Shown here piece after piece: positions 21,130 to 32,575 of a stretch of DNA of 64,000 nt. Below the pieces are notes generated by a model that saw only the letters and a program-made list of their open reading frames with translations, ran no database searches and was not told the origin of the DNA. Numbering within the stretch: the first letter of the stretch is position 1; each line of letters starts with the position of its first letter. The stretch lies in contig NC_081413.1 of NCBI RefSeq assembly GCF_030272615.1, positions 721,140,367 to 721,204,366 on the forward strand, read 5' to 3'. The position numbers and the translations under genes were made by a program. Source of the DNA: Cryptomeria japonica (taxonomy: Eukaryota; Streptophyta; Pinopsida; Cupressales; Cupressaceae).

Positions 21130-21579
21130 TTATTGCTCTGTAATTTGTAGTAGTGAAGAGATTGTAGCCATTGCATCGGCTGCTCTGTTATCCAACCTTG
21201 GTATTTGTTCAAAGGTGATGTGTACAAAATATTGTTTGAAGTCATCTACCATTCTTTTGTATGGCAGCAACTTTTCATCCTTTGTCTGATATTCATCATT
21301 GATCTGATTTATAACTAGTTGGGAATCTCCATAGACTTTTAGTTTCGTGATTCTCCATTCTATGACCATTTTGATTCTTGTGACCAGTGCTTCATACTCA
21401 ACGATGTTATTTGTGCATGGAAACATGAGTCTATATGATCTTGGTATGGTGTGTCCTTCAGGAGTGACGAACAAGATGTCAGCCCCTGAGCCATGTTGAG
21501 TGTAGAAACCATCAAAATATAAGGTCCATTGCTTGGTGGTAATAGTAAGGATGTCCCTATCTAGAAATTCGACTTCCAT
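21130..21579 (-). pseudogene. Tat1 second RNase H (archaeal-like)
   Basis: A 149-residue open frame after the first RNase H. Catalytic positions are visible: WTLYFDGFYTQHGSG (Asp), CTNNIVEYEALVT (Glu), KVYGDSQLVINQI (Asp) and LDNRAADAMATISS (Asp). A second RNase H between the normal RNase H and integrase is the hallmark of Tat-lineage gypsy elements. It removes the RNA strand of the hybrid made in reverse transcription. All four acidic positions seem kept. It resembles the RNase H of gypsy-1, which sits in a different place. Confidence 0.9.
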
Positions 21580-21654
21580 TGGTTGCTTACCAGGTAGCAG
21601 TGCTTTAGCTAGTTGATCTGCAAGTACTTGTCCCTTGATAGCTCGATGCTCTAT

Positions 21655-22850
21655 CTAGTGGATATCAAACTCGCTGAGAATCATGACCCATTTAGCTAAT
21701 CTGCCTGTAAGAGCTGCTTTGCTGAGTAAATACTTGAGAGGATCAATTTTTGCTACTAGCTTGATTGTGTGAGCTAGCATGTAATGTCGAAAGTTTTGAG
21801 AAGCGAAGACCACAACTAAGCAGACCTTCTCAATGAATGTATAGTTGAGCTCATAGCCATTTAATGTCCTGCTGATATAATATATAGCTCGTTCCTTGCC
21901 TTCTTTATCTTCTTGTGATAATAGTGCCCCCAATGATATGTCAATAGTCGATATGTAGAGAATGAGTGGCTTCCCCGCTATTTGTGGTACCAGAACTAGT
22001 GGGTTCATTAGATATTGCTTGATTTGATAGAATGATTCTGCACATTTGGCTTCCCATCCGAATGGTATGTTCTTATGTAGTAGATGATTGAATGGTAGAC
22101 TTTTATCTGCTAGTTGGGCTATGCATCGCTTGATTGACTGGAGTCGTCCTTGTAGAGATCTGAGTTGGCTAATGTTCTTGGGAGGTGGAATCTCCATGAT
22201 GGCCTGTACCTTCACTGGATCTACTTCAATGCCCTTTTCTGACACAATGTAGCCTAATAATTTTCCTAATGTCACCCCGAAGACACACTTCTTAGGGTTT
22301 AGCCTGACTTGGAATTCCTCCAATCTTTGAAAGATTTTATCTAGTATGCCTAGATGTTCTACCCAGGTGAATGACTTAGCCAATAAATCATCCACATAGT
22401 CCTCCATGAAGGTATGCATCATATCATGAAAGATTGTCGTCATTGCTCTTTGATACACTGCCCTAGCATTCTTCAAGCCAAAAGGCATGACATTCTAACA
22501 ATACGTTCCCCAAGGACAGGTGAACGATGTTCTATCTTGATCCTTTGGAGCTATTTTGATTTGATTATAGCCAGAGAAACCGTCCATTAATTAGAGCATT
22601 GCATGGCCTGCTATGAGGTCTACAATTATGTCGATGCTGGGCAAAGGAAAGTCATCCTTTGGACAGGCTTTGTTAACATCTCTAAAATCTGTGCATATCC
22701 TGATGCCTCCATCTGGTTTTGAAACTAGCACAATGTTTGAAATTCATTCAGCATAGTCTATAGGTCAAATGAATCCGACATCTAATAACTTCTTGAGTTC
22801 AACTTTGATCATTAATGTTACATGCGGATTCATCTTTCTTAACTTTTGCT
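21655..22850 (-). pseudogene. Tat1 reverse transcriptase and first RNase H
   Basis: The minus strand from about 22850 reads PHVTLMIKVELKKLLDVGFI, then NIVLVSKPDGGIRICTDF, PKDDFPLPSIDIIVDLI, MDGFSGYNQIKIAPKDQDRT and, after a stop at about 22496, an open frame MPFGLKNARAVYQRAM with the active site YVDD at residues 31-34 (22387-22398). The RT end (LNPKKCVFGV...GKLLGYIVSEKGIEVDP) and connection lead into RNase H: PLILYISTIDISLGALLSQ, YYISRTLNGYELNYTFIEK and FRHYMLAHTIKL. Besides the stop at 22496, others lie near 22569 and 22743. The 277-residue segment 21655-22488 is otherwise intact. Confidence 0.93.
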
Positions 22851-24040
22851 TGACTAGCTTAGCTCTTGGAGCAATAGATAAATGATGCATGATTAAGTTT
22901 GGAACTATGTTGGGCATACCAGCATAGGACCAGGCAAAATTGATTTGCTTTTCTTTGAAGAATCTGATAAACTCTAGTTTTTCTTCTTCTATCAGAGACA
23001 CTACTAGGTGTATGTTTTTAGCCGCTTCTTCTATATCAATGTTGATTGATTGAGTGGGCTCAATCAATATGGGTGATCGCTCTTGATAGTGTTCAGGAAG
23101 AGTGTCAAGTCTCCCATCCTTAGGTGCCTTAAAAAGGTTTTCACCCTCAGATGTGTCCATTATTTTGACTTTTTTGGGATCTAGTACTACCATTGACTGG
23201 TTTTCAGCATTAGATCCTTGGTTTCTTTCATTTTTGTGACTGAGAGACTTGGCACCCTCCTGATTGCAAACATCGTTACTTTGTTCGCTAGTAGAGTCTA
23301 TTTCTGGATTCACTATACATAGGTAATTGATAATGGATTTGTCATTTAGGAAAATAGGTATGCCATGGTGTTCAGGTTCATCCCAGTCTATGAGATCGAA
23401 ATACGAGTGGTAAAGGATCATTTGGTTAGTCAAGGTCAGCTGAGGTAAGTGTCATGATAGCAGTATCGTTAAAAGTGTTTGGGATATTGGTTAAGTTAAT
23501 GATATTGTCAAGGTCTTCAATGGTATCATCTTCTATGTATACTTGCTCATAGTGTCGCTACTCATTTTTATTAGCTTCGTAGATATGTTGTGGACCAAAT
23601 TCAAGTAATCTAGTCTTTGCGCCTTGTCCTTCCTAAGAAAGGGGTGTATGAATAGCACCTTCAGGGACATCTTCAGTAATATTTGAACAACTGCCCCATT
23701 TAAAGTCATTAGAATCATTTTTAGGAGCACTATCCTAGAGTCTTTTAGTGCTGCTGAAAGGTATGTTGTAAGGTGAAAAGAGATCCCTGATAATTGATAC
23801 CAGTCTTGTAGTTTTCTCTGATTCCGTATCAGAACCTTCTTGTACTCTTTGCATCTGTTCATATACTCTTTCTCCTTGGAGAGTAGTAATTTCTTCAGGA
23901 GGTGATTTTGCCTTGTTTTGAATAGGTTCTTGGACATAGTGTACATCCTCATGAGATGCTTCTTTTCTCTGAATGAGCGACTCTTCTTGTTGTTTCTCTT
24001 TTTCTTGGTGTTCTCACTCTTTCCTTATTGTTTATGCTAC
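22851..24040 (-). pseudogene. Tat1 pol linker upstream of RT
   Basis: Degraded linker between the G-patch segment and RT. 22851-23433 is open and includes AAKNIHLVVSLIEEEKLEFIRFFKEKQINFAWSY in pieces, plus MPNIVPNLIMHHLSI, the usual lead-in to gypsy RT. The rest (23533-23952) is broken by shifts. The segment has no catalytic motif. Confidence 0.75.
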
Positions 24041-24171
24041 TTAGTGTAGTGCCTCTTGCCATGAGTCTGCATTGTATTTCTTCTTTGCTTTCCACTGAGG
24101 TTTCTGATATTTTTGCTTCTTTTGCCTTGGAGGTAGATTGTGTCCATATCCCAGTCTTGTTGTGTCTCTAG

Positions 24172-24307
24172 AAAACTGTGAAGGAGGGTCCAATGGTTCT
24201 ATAATGCCTTCTTGACGCTTGCCTATAGGTCCTTTGTCATTGTATCCCATCCTTTGCATGATCGGGAATCCTTTTCCATACTGTTGTGTTGGTATGGCTA
24301 CCTCCAT
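24172..24307 (-). pseudogene. G-patch-like segment of Tat1 polyprotein
   Basis: The minus-strand frame reads QYGKGFPIMQRMGYNDKG, then PIGKRQEGIIEPLDPP. This matches the glycine pattern of a G-patch (GxG...hxxMG...G.GxxxxGhhxPh), a small domain that binds RNA or helicases. It lies after the protease and before RT. Some retroviruses carry a G-patch next to the protease. The 88-residue open segment (24041-24307) ends in a Lys-rich tail. Assignment is by eye. Confidence 0.65.
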
Positions 24308-24773
24308 AGTAGCAGCTCAGACTTCTTCCTCATCTTTGTATAGCCAGCTAAGGATGTCCTTCTCTTCTGATTCATGTGCTAGTGTACCTAGTTGAATAAA
24401 CTTGCCATCAAACTTGGTGATGGGCTGTGTTGCTTGATGCATCGATGCAGAAGGTTGTCCATGAGATTTTGCGTGATGCTGGTAATTTGGATAATCACAT
24501 GGGTTTGAAAGAGTATTCTCCCATGCGTTGTTCCTTGATTTTCATCTTTTTCTTGAAATCCGTAGATAAAGATTTGAGCTTTTATTGATGATGAGCTAGT
24601 GCTGAGGAAGCGGGAGCTTCCCTATTGTGTGGAACCAAGCTATCTTGAGCTGCCCCCATAGCATTGTAATGTTGAAAGTGATTATTATCAACAAAGATGG
24701 AAATCTCTTGTCCATTATATGGGAATTTGACACATTGATGGTAAGTTGATGGTACCACTTGCATTTCATGTAT
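24308..24773 (-). other. Tat1 post-protease linker
   Basis: Degraded polyprotein between protease and the G-patch-like segment. 24582-24764 is open (CVKFPYNGQEISIFVDNNHF), a typical post-protease spacer. The remainder has stops. Confidence 0.6.
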
Positions 24774-25205
24774 TCAAGGATGACCCAATAAAATATTGTA
24801 TGTCAAGTCTTTGTCTAAGACTTGGCACATAGTGTCTCTTTGTATTGGTCCTACCTGAATAGTTAGGATTATTGTTCCCTTGGATGATCTCTCTTCATCA
24901 TCATATGCCTTGATGGTGATCTTTTTGTGTGGGTCAATTGACTGTTTAGAGAAGCCTAATGCATGGATAAGTTTCAAGGTATAGATATTGAGACCAGCTC
25001 CTCCATCTATTAATACTCTTTTAACTTGATGTTTGTAGACTAAGACTTCAATGTGAAGGGGAGTATTATGTGGATGGCTCAAAGAGATATTATCATTTTC
25101 AGAAAAGGTGAGATTATGAGGCCCTGCCATGTGAGCCACTATGGCTTGAAATTTATCAATATCCAGATCTTGAGGCACATTTGTTTCAACTAGTGCTTGT
25201 TCCAA
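24774..25205 (-). pseudogene. Tat1 aspartic protease
   Basis: A 143-residue open frame. The active-site loop is RVLIDGGAGLNIY with Asp at residue 67 (gypsy proteases show D-x-G-A/S). Downstream pieces are LIHALGFSKQSID, KKITIKAYDD and the second hydrophobic strand TYNILLGHP near the end. It would have cut the Gag-Pol polyprotein. The frame is open for the whole domain, but stops occur on either side. Confidence 0.85.
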
Positions 25206-28200
25206 GATGTCCTTATGTTATGGTGAAAGTTTTAGTAACTTGAGTATGGATATCTGAGCAGGAGTTTTCTGCAGTTGATCAACTAAGTTATACTAACTCT
25301 TGGGGAGAACGGTTGTTATTGATGTATGTCCTTTCAAGACATATTTCTGAGCTCTGGTAGGTACATTGATCAACTCATGTTCGTGTTTGTCTTTGATTTT
25401 AAAGACATTTACTTGGTTGTCATTTGTTGATATATGATTGATGGTGTTATTGTATACATGATTTATGCGAGCTCCTCTAGTATCGTTTGATGATGAAGCT
25501 CCTTCTTTGTTGTAATTTGGAAGAGGTTTTTTAAATGTGTCATGATCACCATTTGTTTTGAGACCATCGACTGTTAAATCACCTCTATCAATCATGTCTT
25601 GAACAATGTTTTTAAGCCTCATGCAATTGTTTGTTTGATGTCCTTTGTTTCGATGAAAATCACAGAAGTGTGTCATTCCACCAAGGTGGTTTAATATGGG
25701 GTTCAAAATTATTTATGGCCGGCAATGTGATAATCTTGTTTGCCAGGAGTTCGTGGAATGCTGATTCTAAGGATTGTCCCAATGGTGTGTAGGTGCATCT
25801 ATTCGGGAAATTGTTGGTGTTACCTCTTTGATTTGGATTAGTTCATCGATTTGTGTTGTTGTTTTGAGCATTGTTGGTGGTATTTGGACTTGAAGGTCCT
25901 TGATTGGTATTTGGTGTATAAGTGTTATTTGTTTGGTTAACACCTTTTTGATTCTTGGTAGCCTAAGGACTACTTGATAAATCCAATACTAGTTGTTTGG
26001 ATTTTATATCATTAGCATCAGTTCCTCCCTTGTTACCAACATTTTTGTTTTGGGTCTAGAACCTAGATTTGTCTAAGTTGTTATTGTTGTTCTGGTTGTT
26101 AAAGCGAGAGTTGGATGAATTAGCTCCTTCTTTGAAGAACTTCAATGTTCCTTTCTTGATACATGCCTCCTCTACTTGGATTCTATTTTTCGATTAATTT
26201 GGCGAAAGATGGTATGTACTGGAGCTTGAGTAGATAACTCATCTCACTATTCAAATTGTCGATAAAGATTTCCATCTTTCTTTCTCAGGCACATCTCGAG
26301 GATATCTTGAAACCATCCGTCTCCATCATTGAAGAAACACCATGAATGTTTCATTGTTTTTTTGTTTGGTATTACATACATCTAGCATGGTGATGACATG
26401 TTGAATATTGTAGGAGTACTGCGTGATAAATTTATTGACCAACTCATCAAAGGATCTGATGGGTGGTGTAAGTTTAGACAACTACTCCATTGTTTTCCCT
26501 CCCAAACTTCTTGGGAATAGCCTCATCAAGTAAGTGTCATCATGAGAAAATTCAAGACTCATGGTACAAAACTCCCAAACATGATGCCGAGGATCACTCT
26601 TACCATCATATTTGCCATATTTGGGTATGTCTGAATGCGAGGGAAAAGGTATCATGTTTAACCTCTTGTCAAAGGGGTAAGGACAGATTTCATTTAAGGA
26701 ATATCGTATTGTGGTCCCCTGTTGCATGTCCTACATTTGTCTCTACAACTTTTGCATTTGTTCTGTAAGAGCAACTAAGGGTGCATTTGTTTGCCAAGGG
26801 AACAGTTCTGTTGGCATATGGACACTCTAATGAGACATTGTGTGTGATGCAAGGTTTTGTCATTGATGGAAACCTTGCAATCCTATGGCACTGGCAAGAC
26901 ATTATACCAGCAAAGCATTACATAGGCAACCTTGCAATCCTATGGCACTAGCAAGACATTATACCAGCAAAGCATTACTCAAACAAGACAGTGTACTGGC
27001 ATCAACAAGATCACTCTACACTAGCACCGACACAGATGATGTATATCGGCACAAAAAAGAACATGTATACTGGCACAGAGGCTGACTTGATTTTTGATAT
27101 GTAATATTTTGTTTATTATTGTAAGCCAACTTGGAAAATTGTAAAATGACTCTTGTATATAAAAGAGATCATTGTAGACATTTGTGGGATATGGATAGGA
27201 AGCAAAAAAAAATTATAAGGTGGACCTAATGTGCGAATTGTAGGCCAAGGGTATATGCAAAGAATAGAGCAAGAACTGGTACTAAATTTGGCATAGAAGA
27301 TGCTATTGTAAAGCAATACAGATCATTGGATTTGCATAATCCTCATTGTAAGTCAGTGTGACTTCTTATTGAGCAGTGTGCTCTAGGCAGTTGGCCTTCC
27401 TGCATGTGCAGGCCCCTATTGTAAGTAATATTCTCTTATTGGCCAGTAAGTGAATATTGTGGGTCACAAATCCCACCGAGGTTTTTCCCACACTAGGTTT
27501 CCTCATTAAACATCTTGTGTTATGGTGTTCTTTTCATGTGGATGTTTTTAATTATGTTATTTACATTAATTCTTGCATACCGGTATACTGTTACTTTATG
27601 TTTTGCATATTCAGTTTTAAGAAACAATCATTACCAGTCAGATACTGATTCACCCCCCCCTCTCAGTATCTGTGGGAACCCTAATAGGTTCTTCTCTTTC
27701 GTTATCCCTAGTTCGGGCATTGGTGCGTTCTGGTATGTTTAATTGTTTAAGTATGTTTTTCTCAGGGTCACGTGTTTCCTCTTCTCTCTGTTGTTCTTTT
27801 GATAAACATAATTTCGAGACCTTGTCCTAAAGATTTCAGTGTCAGTCTTCAGGAATCCTAACTCCTTTGCTTGTTAGCATGAGTAGGTATTTTTCTTTGT
27901 CAGCCTCTATGAGTCTCTCCATAAGTTTTTGAAATGAGGAACTTTCCTGACATTCTTGGAGGAGCTCCTCAGTGATCTTTGTGTCCTCTAGATTTGGATA
28001 CTCAAAAGGATTTGATAATCTTAAACCCATACTGGACTCTGGTTGTGGTTCACTTTTCTTATTTCCTTGAGAGCGAGTGACAACGGGAATCTAATAGAAA
28101 CTTTCTATGACAAAGGGGACAAAATCCTCTTCTTCGTGTTGTTCGGGGGTTGGTGGTTCAAATTGAGCTATGTTATAAGTTATGCAGACTTCAGGGGAGA

Positions 28201-28324
28201 AAGTGTGGTTGATCTTTCCTCCATGATTTAAGCGTTGACTAAATGCTGATTTTTGGCAAAAGGCTCTACTTCTCAAAGGTTCTTCATCAAATTTGTTTGA
28301 CTTGTCTTGAAGGTACAAGCGCAT
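25206..28324 (-). pseudogene. Tat1 gag, split by a solo LTR
   Basis: The minus strand begins near 28324 (MRLYLQDKSNKFDEEPLRSR), continues with VVTRSQGNKK and EELLQECQESSSFQKLMERL, and is interrupted by a solo LTR (26809-27709). It resumes with a coiled-coil-like LTEQMQKL stretch, the capsid landmarks NEICPYPFDKRLNMIPFPSH, KYDGKSDPRHHVWEFC and TYLMRLFPRSLGG, then SFDELVNKFITQYSYNI, an Asn-rich region and a C-terminal CHHC finger (FCDFHRNKGHQTNNCMRLKN, about 25620-25680; CX2HX4HX4C). Gag forms the particle and binds RNA. It is strongly damaged between 25710 and 26480. Tat2 gag at 61107-62964 is a relative. Confidence 0.87.
26809..27709 (+). repeat. Solo copia LTR (short subfamily) in Tat1 gag
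   Basis: 901 bp from TGTTGGCATA to ...TTATCCCT. A perfect 5-bp target duplication AGTTC lies at 26804-26808 and 27710-27714, and gag reads on across the site. It contains a 58-bp tandem duplication (26870-26980), cctgcatgtgcagg near 27400, the ggtttttccc...aggtttcc island near 27480, and attcaccccccctctcagt near 27650. Confidence 0.9.
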
Positions 28325-28929
28325 ATGACGGAGAAAGGTGCAATGTGATTTGAAGAGTTGACAATTGATGTAAAGAAATCTATTCCGTTTGGCAATTTTA
28401 TGGGAACTGAGTTGTCATTTATTCAACTTAGTTTTGTGATGAAGACCTTTTCTTCTCAAAATATGAGGAATGGTCATACACGAATGATCAATGGTTTCCT
28501 TTGATTTGTTTTGGATTTGGATGCTTCATTTGAAAACTTAAGCCTACTTTATCAAATGAAGGTTTAGAGGCCCCCCACGACAAAGTGCATCAAATGATAT
28601 GGAATAAGAGCTTCCTAATATGGAGACTCGAATTGACAACTTAGGTTTAAACTAGGTATGTTTTGTTGATGGAATTTGTTTAATTGGTGGACCTTTTGAT
28701 AAATGTGATGATGTTACCTGATTTTGATAGGAGAAAGTGTTATCCTTAGCTAGTTTCGGATTCTGACAACTATTGTTCTAAGAATGACTTGTTTGGTTGT
28801 TTGGGATATTTTTTGATGTTTTGATTCAAGTTTTGCCTGATGAGGTCGACTAAAGATCCAAAAGGGTATCTAAAACTAATGATACATTTTTTCAAAAATG
28901 CTAAGTTTTGCTCTCCGTTTTTCTCAGTT
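28325..28929. other. Tat1 leader, gag-proximal part
   Basis: Non-coding sequence between the array at 28930 and the start of gag. No supported gene, RNA or known motif. Confidence 0.55.
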
Positions 28930-29290
28930 TTACCTATGCACTAGGATAGAGACTGGATGTGCTAAAGTTTGCCTCAGATGTGCTATTTAAAGCCACCAAT
29001 GCACTAAGCTACCTATGCTACACGCTAAACCAGGGTTTTGAATTTTTCTATTGCGCTAATATCTCCTTAAAAAGCGTTAATATTTAGACTCAAAGTGCTA
29101 CAGTTTGCCCCCAATGCGCTAGGCTGATGTTTCAACGTGCTAATATGGTATCTAAGAGCACTAGTGCAAAGTTGCCAAATGTATAGACTATTATGCGCTA
29201 TTTTTGAAGATGAATGCGCTAAGTTTCACCTTTTATGTGCTAAAGTTTGACTCAGATGCGACAGGATATTGCTCCTATGCACTAAACTGC
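28930..29290 (+). repeat. ATGCGCTA-type degenerate array, left leader copy
   Basis: About 12-14 copies of atgygctaaagtttg-like units (atgtgctaaagtttg, atgcgctaggctg, atgcgctaagtttcacc), spaced 20-30 bp. Same core as the array at 30785-31045, and inverted relative to 14858-15190. Confidence 0.75.
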
Positions 29291-29612
29291 TCTGCTTGTT
29301 CTATTTTTTGTTTTCTGGAAATTTTCAACACTTGTTCAATTTTGATGGATGATTTTATAAAGTATAAAATGCAAACACATCACCGAAAAAACAACCATTC
29401 CTGCCTATTCTAAACAAAGAGTGTATGTTCTGCGAGGATGTGTTCAAATCCCCAATGTTTTCATAGGTTTGGATACAAATAAGACAATTCAGATAGACTC
29501 TTTATTCAAAGGTCATCAACAATACCATAGCCCACTAGTCTCAATACTCCATCAGCTCAAACAACCATGTCACCCCCTAGGGGATGCCCATTTTTTTGCC
29601 TTTTGCCAAAAA
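29291..29612. other. Tat1 leader spacer
   Basis: Nothing recognised. An open stretch on the plus strand (29421-29669) overlaps the better minus-strand frame and is probably a shadow. Confidence 0.5.
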
Positions 29613-30090
29613 TTAACCCAAAGTGAATTGCTTCACAATTGGGTAGTTATCTTGGGAGATATATGGTGAGTAATCTTGGGGGCGGATTCTTCCCCACCCT
29701 TGCACTATGATATTGAGGATGTTTGGATACTGACTTGGCTCAAGGTTTTTATTTCTAAAATTCGTAATCAAACTTCCTGTTTGGTATTCAGTGATAAACT
29801 CCCTCGGGAGGCTTCCCAACCTTTAGAACAAAGGCTTTACGTATCATAAAGATACTAGGTGAAGGCTAATCACTGCGAAAAATTGTTGAAGGGACTTTCG
29901 TCAACCTCCACTTTTGATTATAGTGGGTTGGAACACTTGGCGATAAAGTCATTTCCCACTTAGGTCGTTCCCCTCTCATTGACCATTTAAATGCCGCTCT
30001 AAGAGAAACTCGGGAGGGAAGACCTGCTAAAGGTTGTAAATGCTTGAAATACTGAAAGCGTAAGAGTGGTTTGACTTTTTGATCACCCAA
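29613..30090 (-). pseudogene. Possible extra ORF remnant upstream of gag
   Basis: Two minus-strand open segments, 29866-30090 (VSLRAAFKWSMRGERPKWEM, then TLSPSVPTHYNQKWRL) and 29613-29819 (REFITEYQTGSLITNFRNKN, then GWGRIRPQDYSPYI), are in different frames and have protein-like composition with spaced Trp, Pro and Tyr. I do not recognise a family. Some Tat elements carry an additional ORF between 5' LTR and gag, and the position fits. The function is unknown, and it may be captured host sequence. Confidence 0.35.
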
Positions 30091-30784
30091 TTAATGGGAG
30101 AGCATATACCTTCCACTTTCGAGACAAGGCACAAAATGATTTTTTTTTAATCTTACAATTCAGTTGTTTGCTAAGTCTACTAGGAGATGTTGCTCCAAAA
30201 AGGCATGGTGTTCTTTTTATCTCTCAAATCAATGATTTTCTGATCTAAGTAAATAAATCCTAGTCAACAAAGCAAATTCTTTGATATGGTCAACAAAATG
30301 AATTCAATAGGGGAAGGATTTCCCTCTTTTTCTTTATCTAGAACTTGGAAAAATGAGGTTCTTTAACTTATGCAATAAAATGAAATAGATCCTTTTAGAC
30401 ACCAAAGGATGGTGAGATTCATTTTAAAATTTTGCAAAAAGAAAGTTTGTCTTGTTCTTTTTAAACCCCAAAAATGAAGTGTTTTTTCTTCCTATGAAAG
30501 CAAGGTAAAGTTTTTGTTTGTTGTTCTTTTTAAGAAGCCCAAAAGGAAAATGAGTTCAATTTTACTAACAAGGAAATGGAGAAAACTTTAAATAACTAAC
30601 TTAACAAAGTTAAAAATAAAAAAATTAATTAAAAGCCTAAAATTTAGTAAAAGAAAATTCTCCCGACCTTGCAAACAAATGTTAGTTACCTGCAATAAAA
30701 ACCAGTTAGTGATAAAAATTTTCAAGGTGGACTTCTACAAGTCTAATTTTTTGTCTTTGTTACAATTTTGTTTTTCTATCTGTG
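30091..30784. other. Tat1 leader, A-rich part
   Basis: Low-complexity, A-rich non-coding sequence; no gene seen. Confidence 0.5.
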
Positions 30785-31045
30785 TCTGATATGCACTAAT
30801 CTACAAACCAGATGCGCTACCGAATGGATCCGATGTGCTAATAGAAAACCCCTATGTGCTACGTTGTTGCATAGATGTGCTATGTTGATGCTTTAAAGTG
30901 CTGAAGTTTAACAAGAATCAACAAAAGAGTTATGTGCTAAGGTTACTGCGGGATGCACTAAGTTTCAGCTCCAATGTGCTAAACAGTGAGTGGGATGTGC
31001 CAAAGGACAGACCAGATGCGCTAAAGGGTGGTATCAACATGCTAA
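30785..31045 (+). repeat. ATGCGCTA-type degenerate array next to the primer site
   Basis: About 12 copies of an atgtgcta/atgcgcta core at a spacing of close to 21 bp (about 30789, 30811, 30834, 30854, 30876, 30896, 30933, 30953, 30973, 30994, 31015, 31037). The core is conserved and the filler varies. It ends about 60 bp inside the primer site. Confidence 0.8.
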
Positions 31046-31104
31046 TTCAAGTTTTCTGTGTACCTGCAAAGTTAGTCCTGCATCAAAAATGATTTGATAA
31101 ATGG

Positions 31105-31123
31105 GGTTATGCCCCACGGTGGG
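31105..31123 (-). other. Primer-binding site of Tat1
   Basis: The minus strand reads cccaccgtggggcataacc directly inside the 5' LTR. The CCCACCGTGGGGC core is found in primer sites of other Tat-type elements. I do not assign the tRNA with certainty. Confidence 0.7.
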
Positions 31124-32575
31124 TGAAAGAAATGTGTGTGGGAAAAGTGGTGTGATGAAACGAAAATTACGAATTCAAACTTGGTCCACACACCAATGGG
31201 ACTCTTGGTGCAAGTTAGGGAGTTATATTGAATAACTCAACTTCCCAAGGGATGTTCCATTGTTCTCTATCTCAAAAGGCCCCTCAAGCCAATGTCTTTG
31301 CTCTCATATCACTAAGCAAAGTGACTTAGGGATGACAATCATGAGAATGAGGGATTTTTGGTCAATCTAACATGAATGCAATCCTAAATATGCATGATAT
31401 TAACAAACATGATTTAAACTAGCATGTGTATAATGATAAGATGAAATGGTTAGTAAAATGACTATCCTAACATGCTATGCTAGTCTAATATGATAATGCT
31501 ATGATAATAGAAATACTTCTAAAATGTTTATTAGATTATTTCTATTCAAAGAGAGACTAAATGCTTTATAAAAATGTGTATAGATTAGATGCATGAAACT
31601 TGGATGATAAAAATATCTATAAGTGTGATGCTAAAGACTTGGATATGAAAATGGAGGATGAGGGCTCTATTTATAGGGAAAATAGGGCAATGAAAGGTCA
31701 AGATTGGATGATCCTATCAAGGGTCAGGATTGAAAGTTATCAATCCATGTTTACAATTCTCACCAATGAAATGGTGACAATAGTCAACATAAGACTGCTT
31801 GAGAGGAGATGTAATAAGCATTAAATGCTTGAGAAGACCTCATGGTTACCTTAGGAGGTAAGGGTTAAGGTTAAGTTAAAGTTATTCATTGGATAAAGAT
31901 TTTACCCAAAGGATAAACTCTTGTGCAAGGGTTAAAGGAATAACCATGGTAAAAGGAATGAATGCTTGATGAGACCCTTGGGTTAGATGAGGGTTGAGTT
32001 TAGAGAGAAAGTCTTTAATCATGCAAGAGGGTTGAGTTAACCATTAATGATTTGGAAGACTTTTAAGGTTAACTTGTTGAAGACATAAAGCCTTTAATGG
32101 TATCCAAAGACTTTGAGGGTTTGAGAATTGACTTCCCTTTGTTTAGGGATGTGACAATATTTAGGGGATGGGTTAGGCTAATTTAGAAGGGATTAGAAGA
32201 ATCTAGAAAGGGGTTTAGGGAGACAAGTGGGAGATGTAGGAAAATGCAAGTGGATGGAGATTAATTTTAATTAAAATGAATTGCTTTATTTCAACAAAAT
32301 AGATGCAAGTGGGGGATTTAAATAAATTAGATTTATTTATTTCTCATGAACAATTTAATTAAATGTAAATTTAATTAAAAGGGGAGAAAGCAAAATTAAA
32401 TAAAATGATTTATTTAATTAACGGATATGAAAGGCTTAGGTGAATTTAATTAAATAAATTGAATAAATTATTTAATCAAATAGATGAATATGAATAATTT
32501 AATTAAATAGAGGAATAAGGTTAAAATGAATATTAAATATTCACTTAGGAAAGTGGTCATTTTTATACGTCTACA
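31124..32575 (-). repeat. Tat1 5' LTR
   Basis: 1452 bp on the minus strand, TGTAGACGTATAAAAATG...TTTCTTTCA. It has an AT-rich hairpin array at its start (32265-32545), a long U3, a TATA box at 31667-31675 and an R-U5 of about 500 bp before the primer site. It is about 96 percent identical by eye to the truncated copy at 13447-14272. Confidence 0.88.
31667..31675 (-). promoter_or_regulatory. TATA box of the Tat1 5' LTR
   Basis: tataaatag on the minus strand in a GC-richer context (cctataaatagagccc), placed between U3 and R-U5 of the LTR. Confidence 0.7.

Larger units (their letters stand above)
13447..32575 (-). mobile_element. Tat1: large Tat-type Ty3/gypsy element with antisense PMD gene
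   Basis: The minus-strand order from the right is 5' LTR, primer site, long leader, gag, protease, G-patch-like segment, RT, RNase H, second RNase H, integrase, a non-coding block with an antisense gene, PPT and a truncated 3' LTR. The double RNase H and long non-coding blocks are known features of the Tat lineage. About 19.1 kb, including a 0.9-kb solo LTR in gag. Over the roughly 815 bp that can be compared, the LTRs differ at about 30 sites by eye (near 4 percent). Every coding domain has stops or shifts. Confidence 0.88.
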
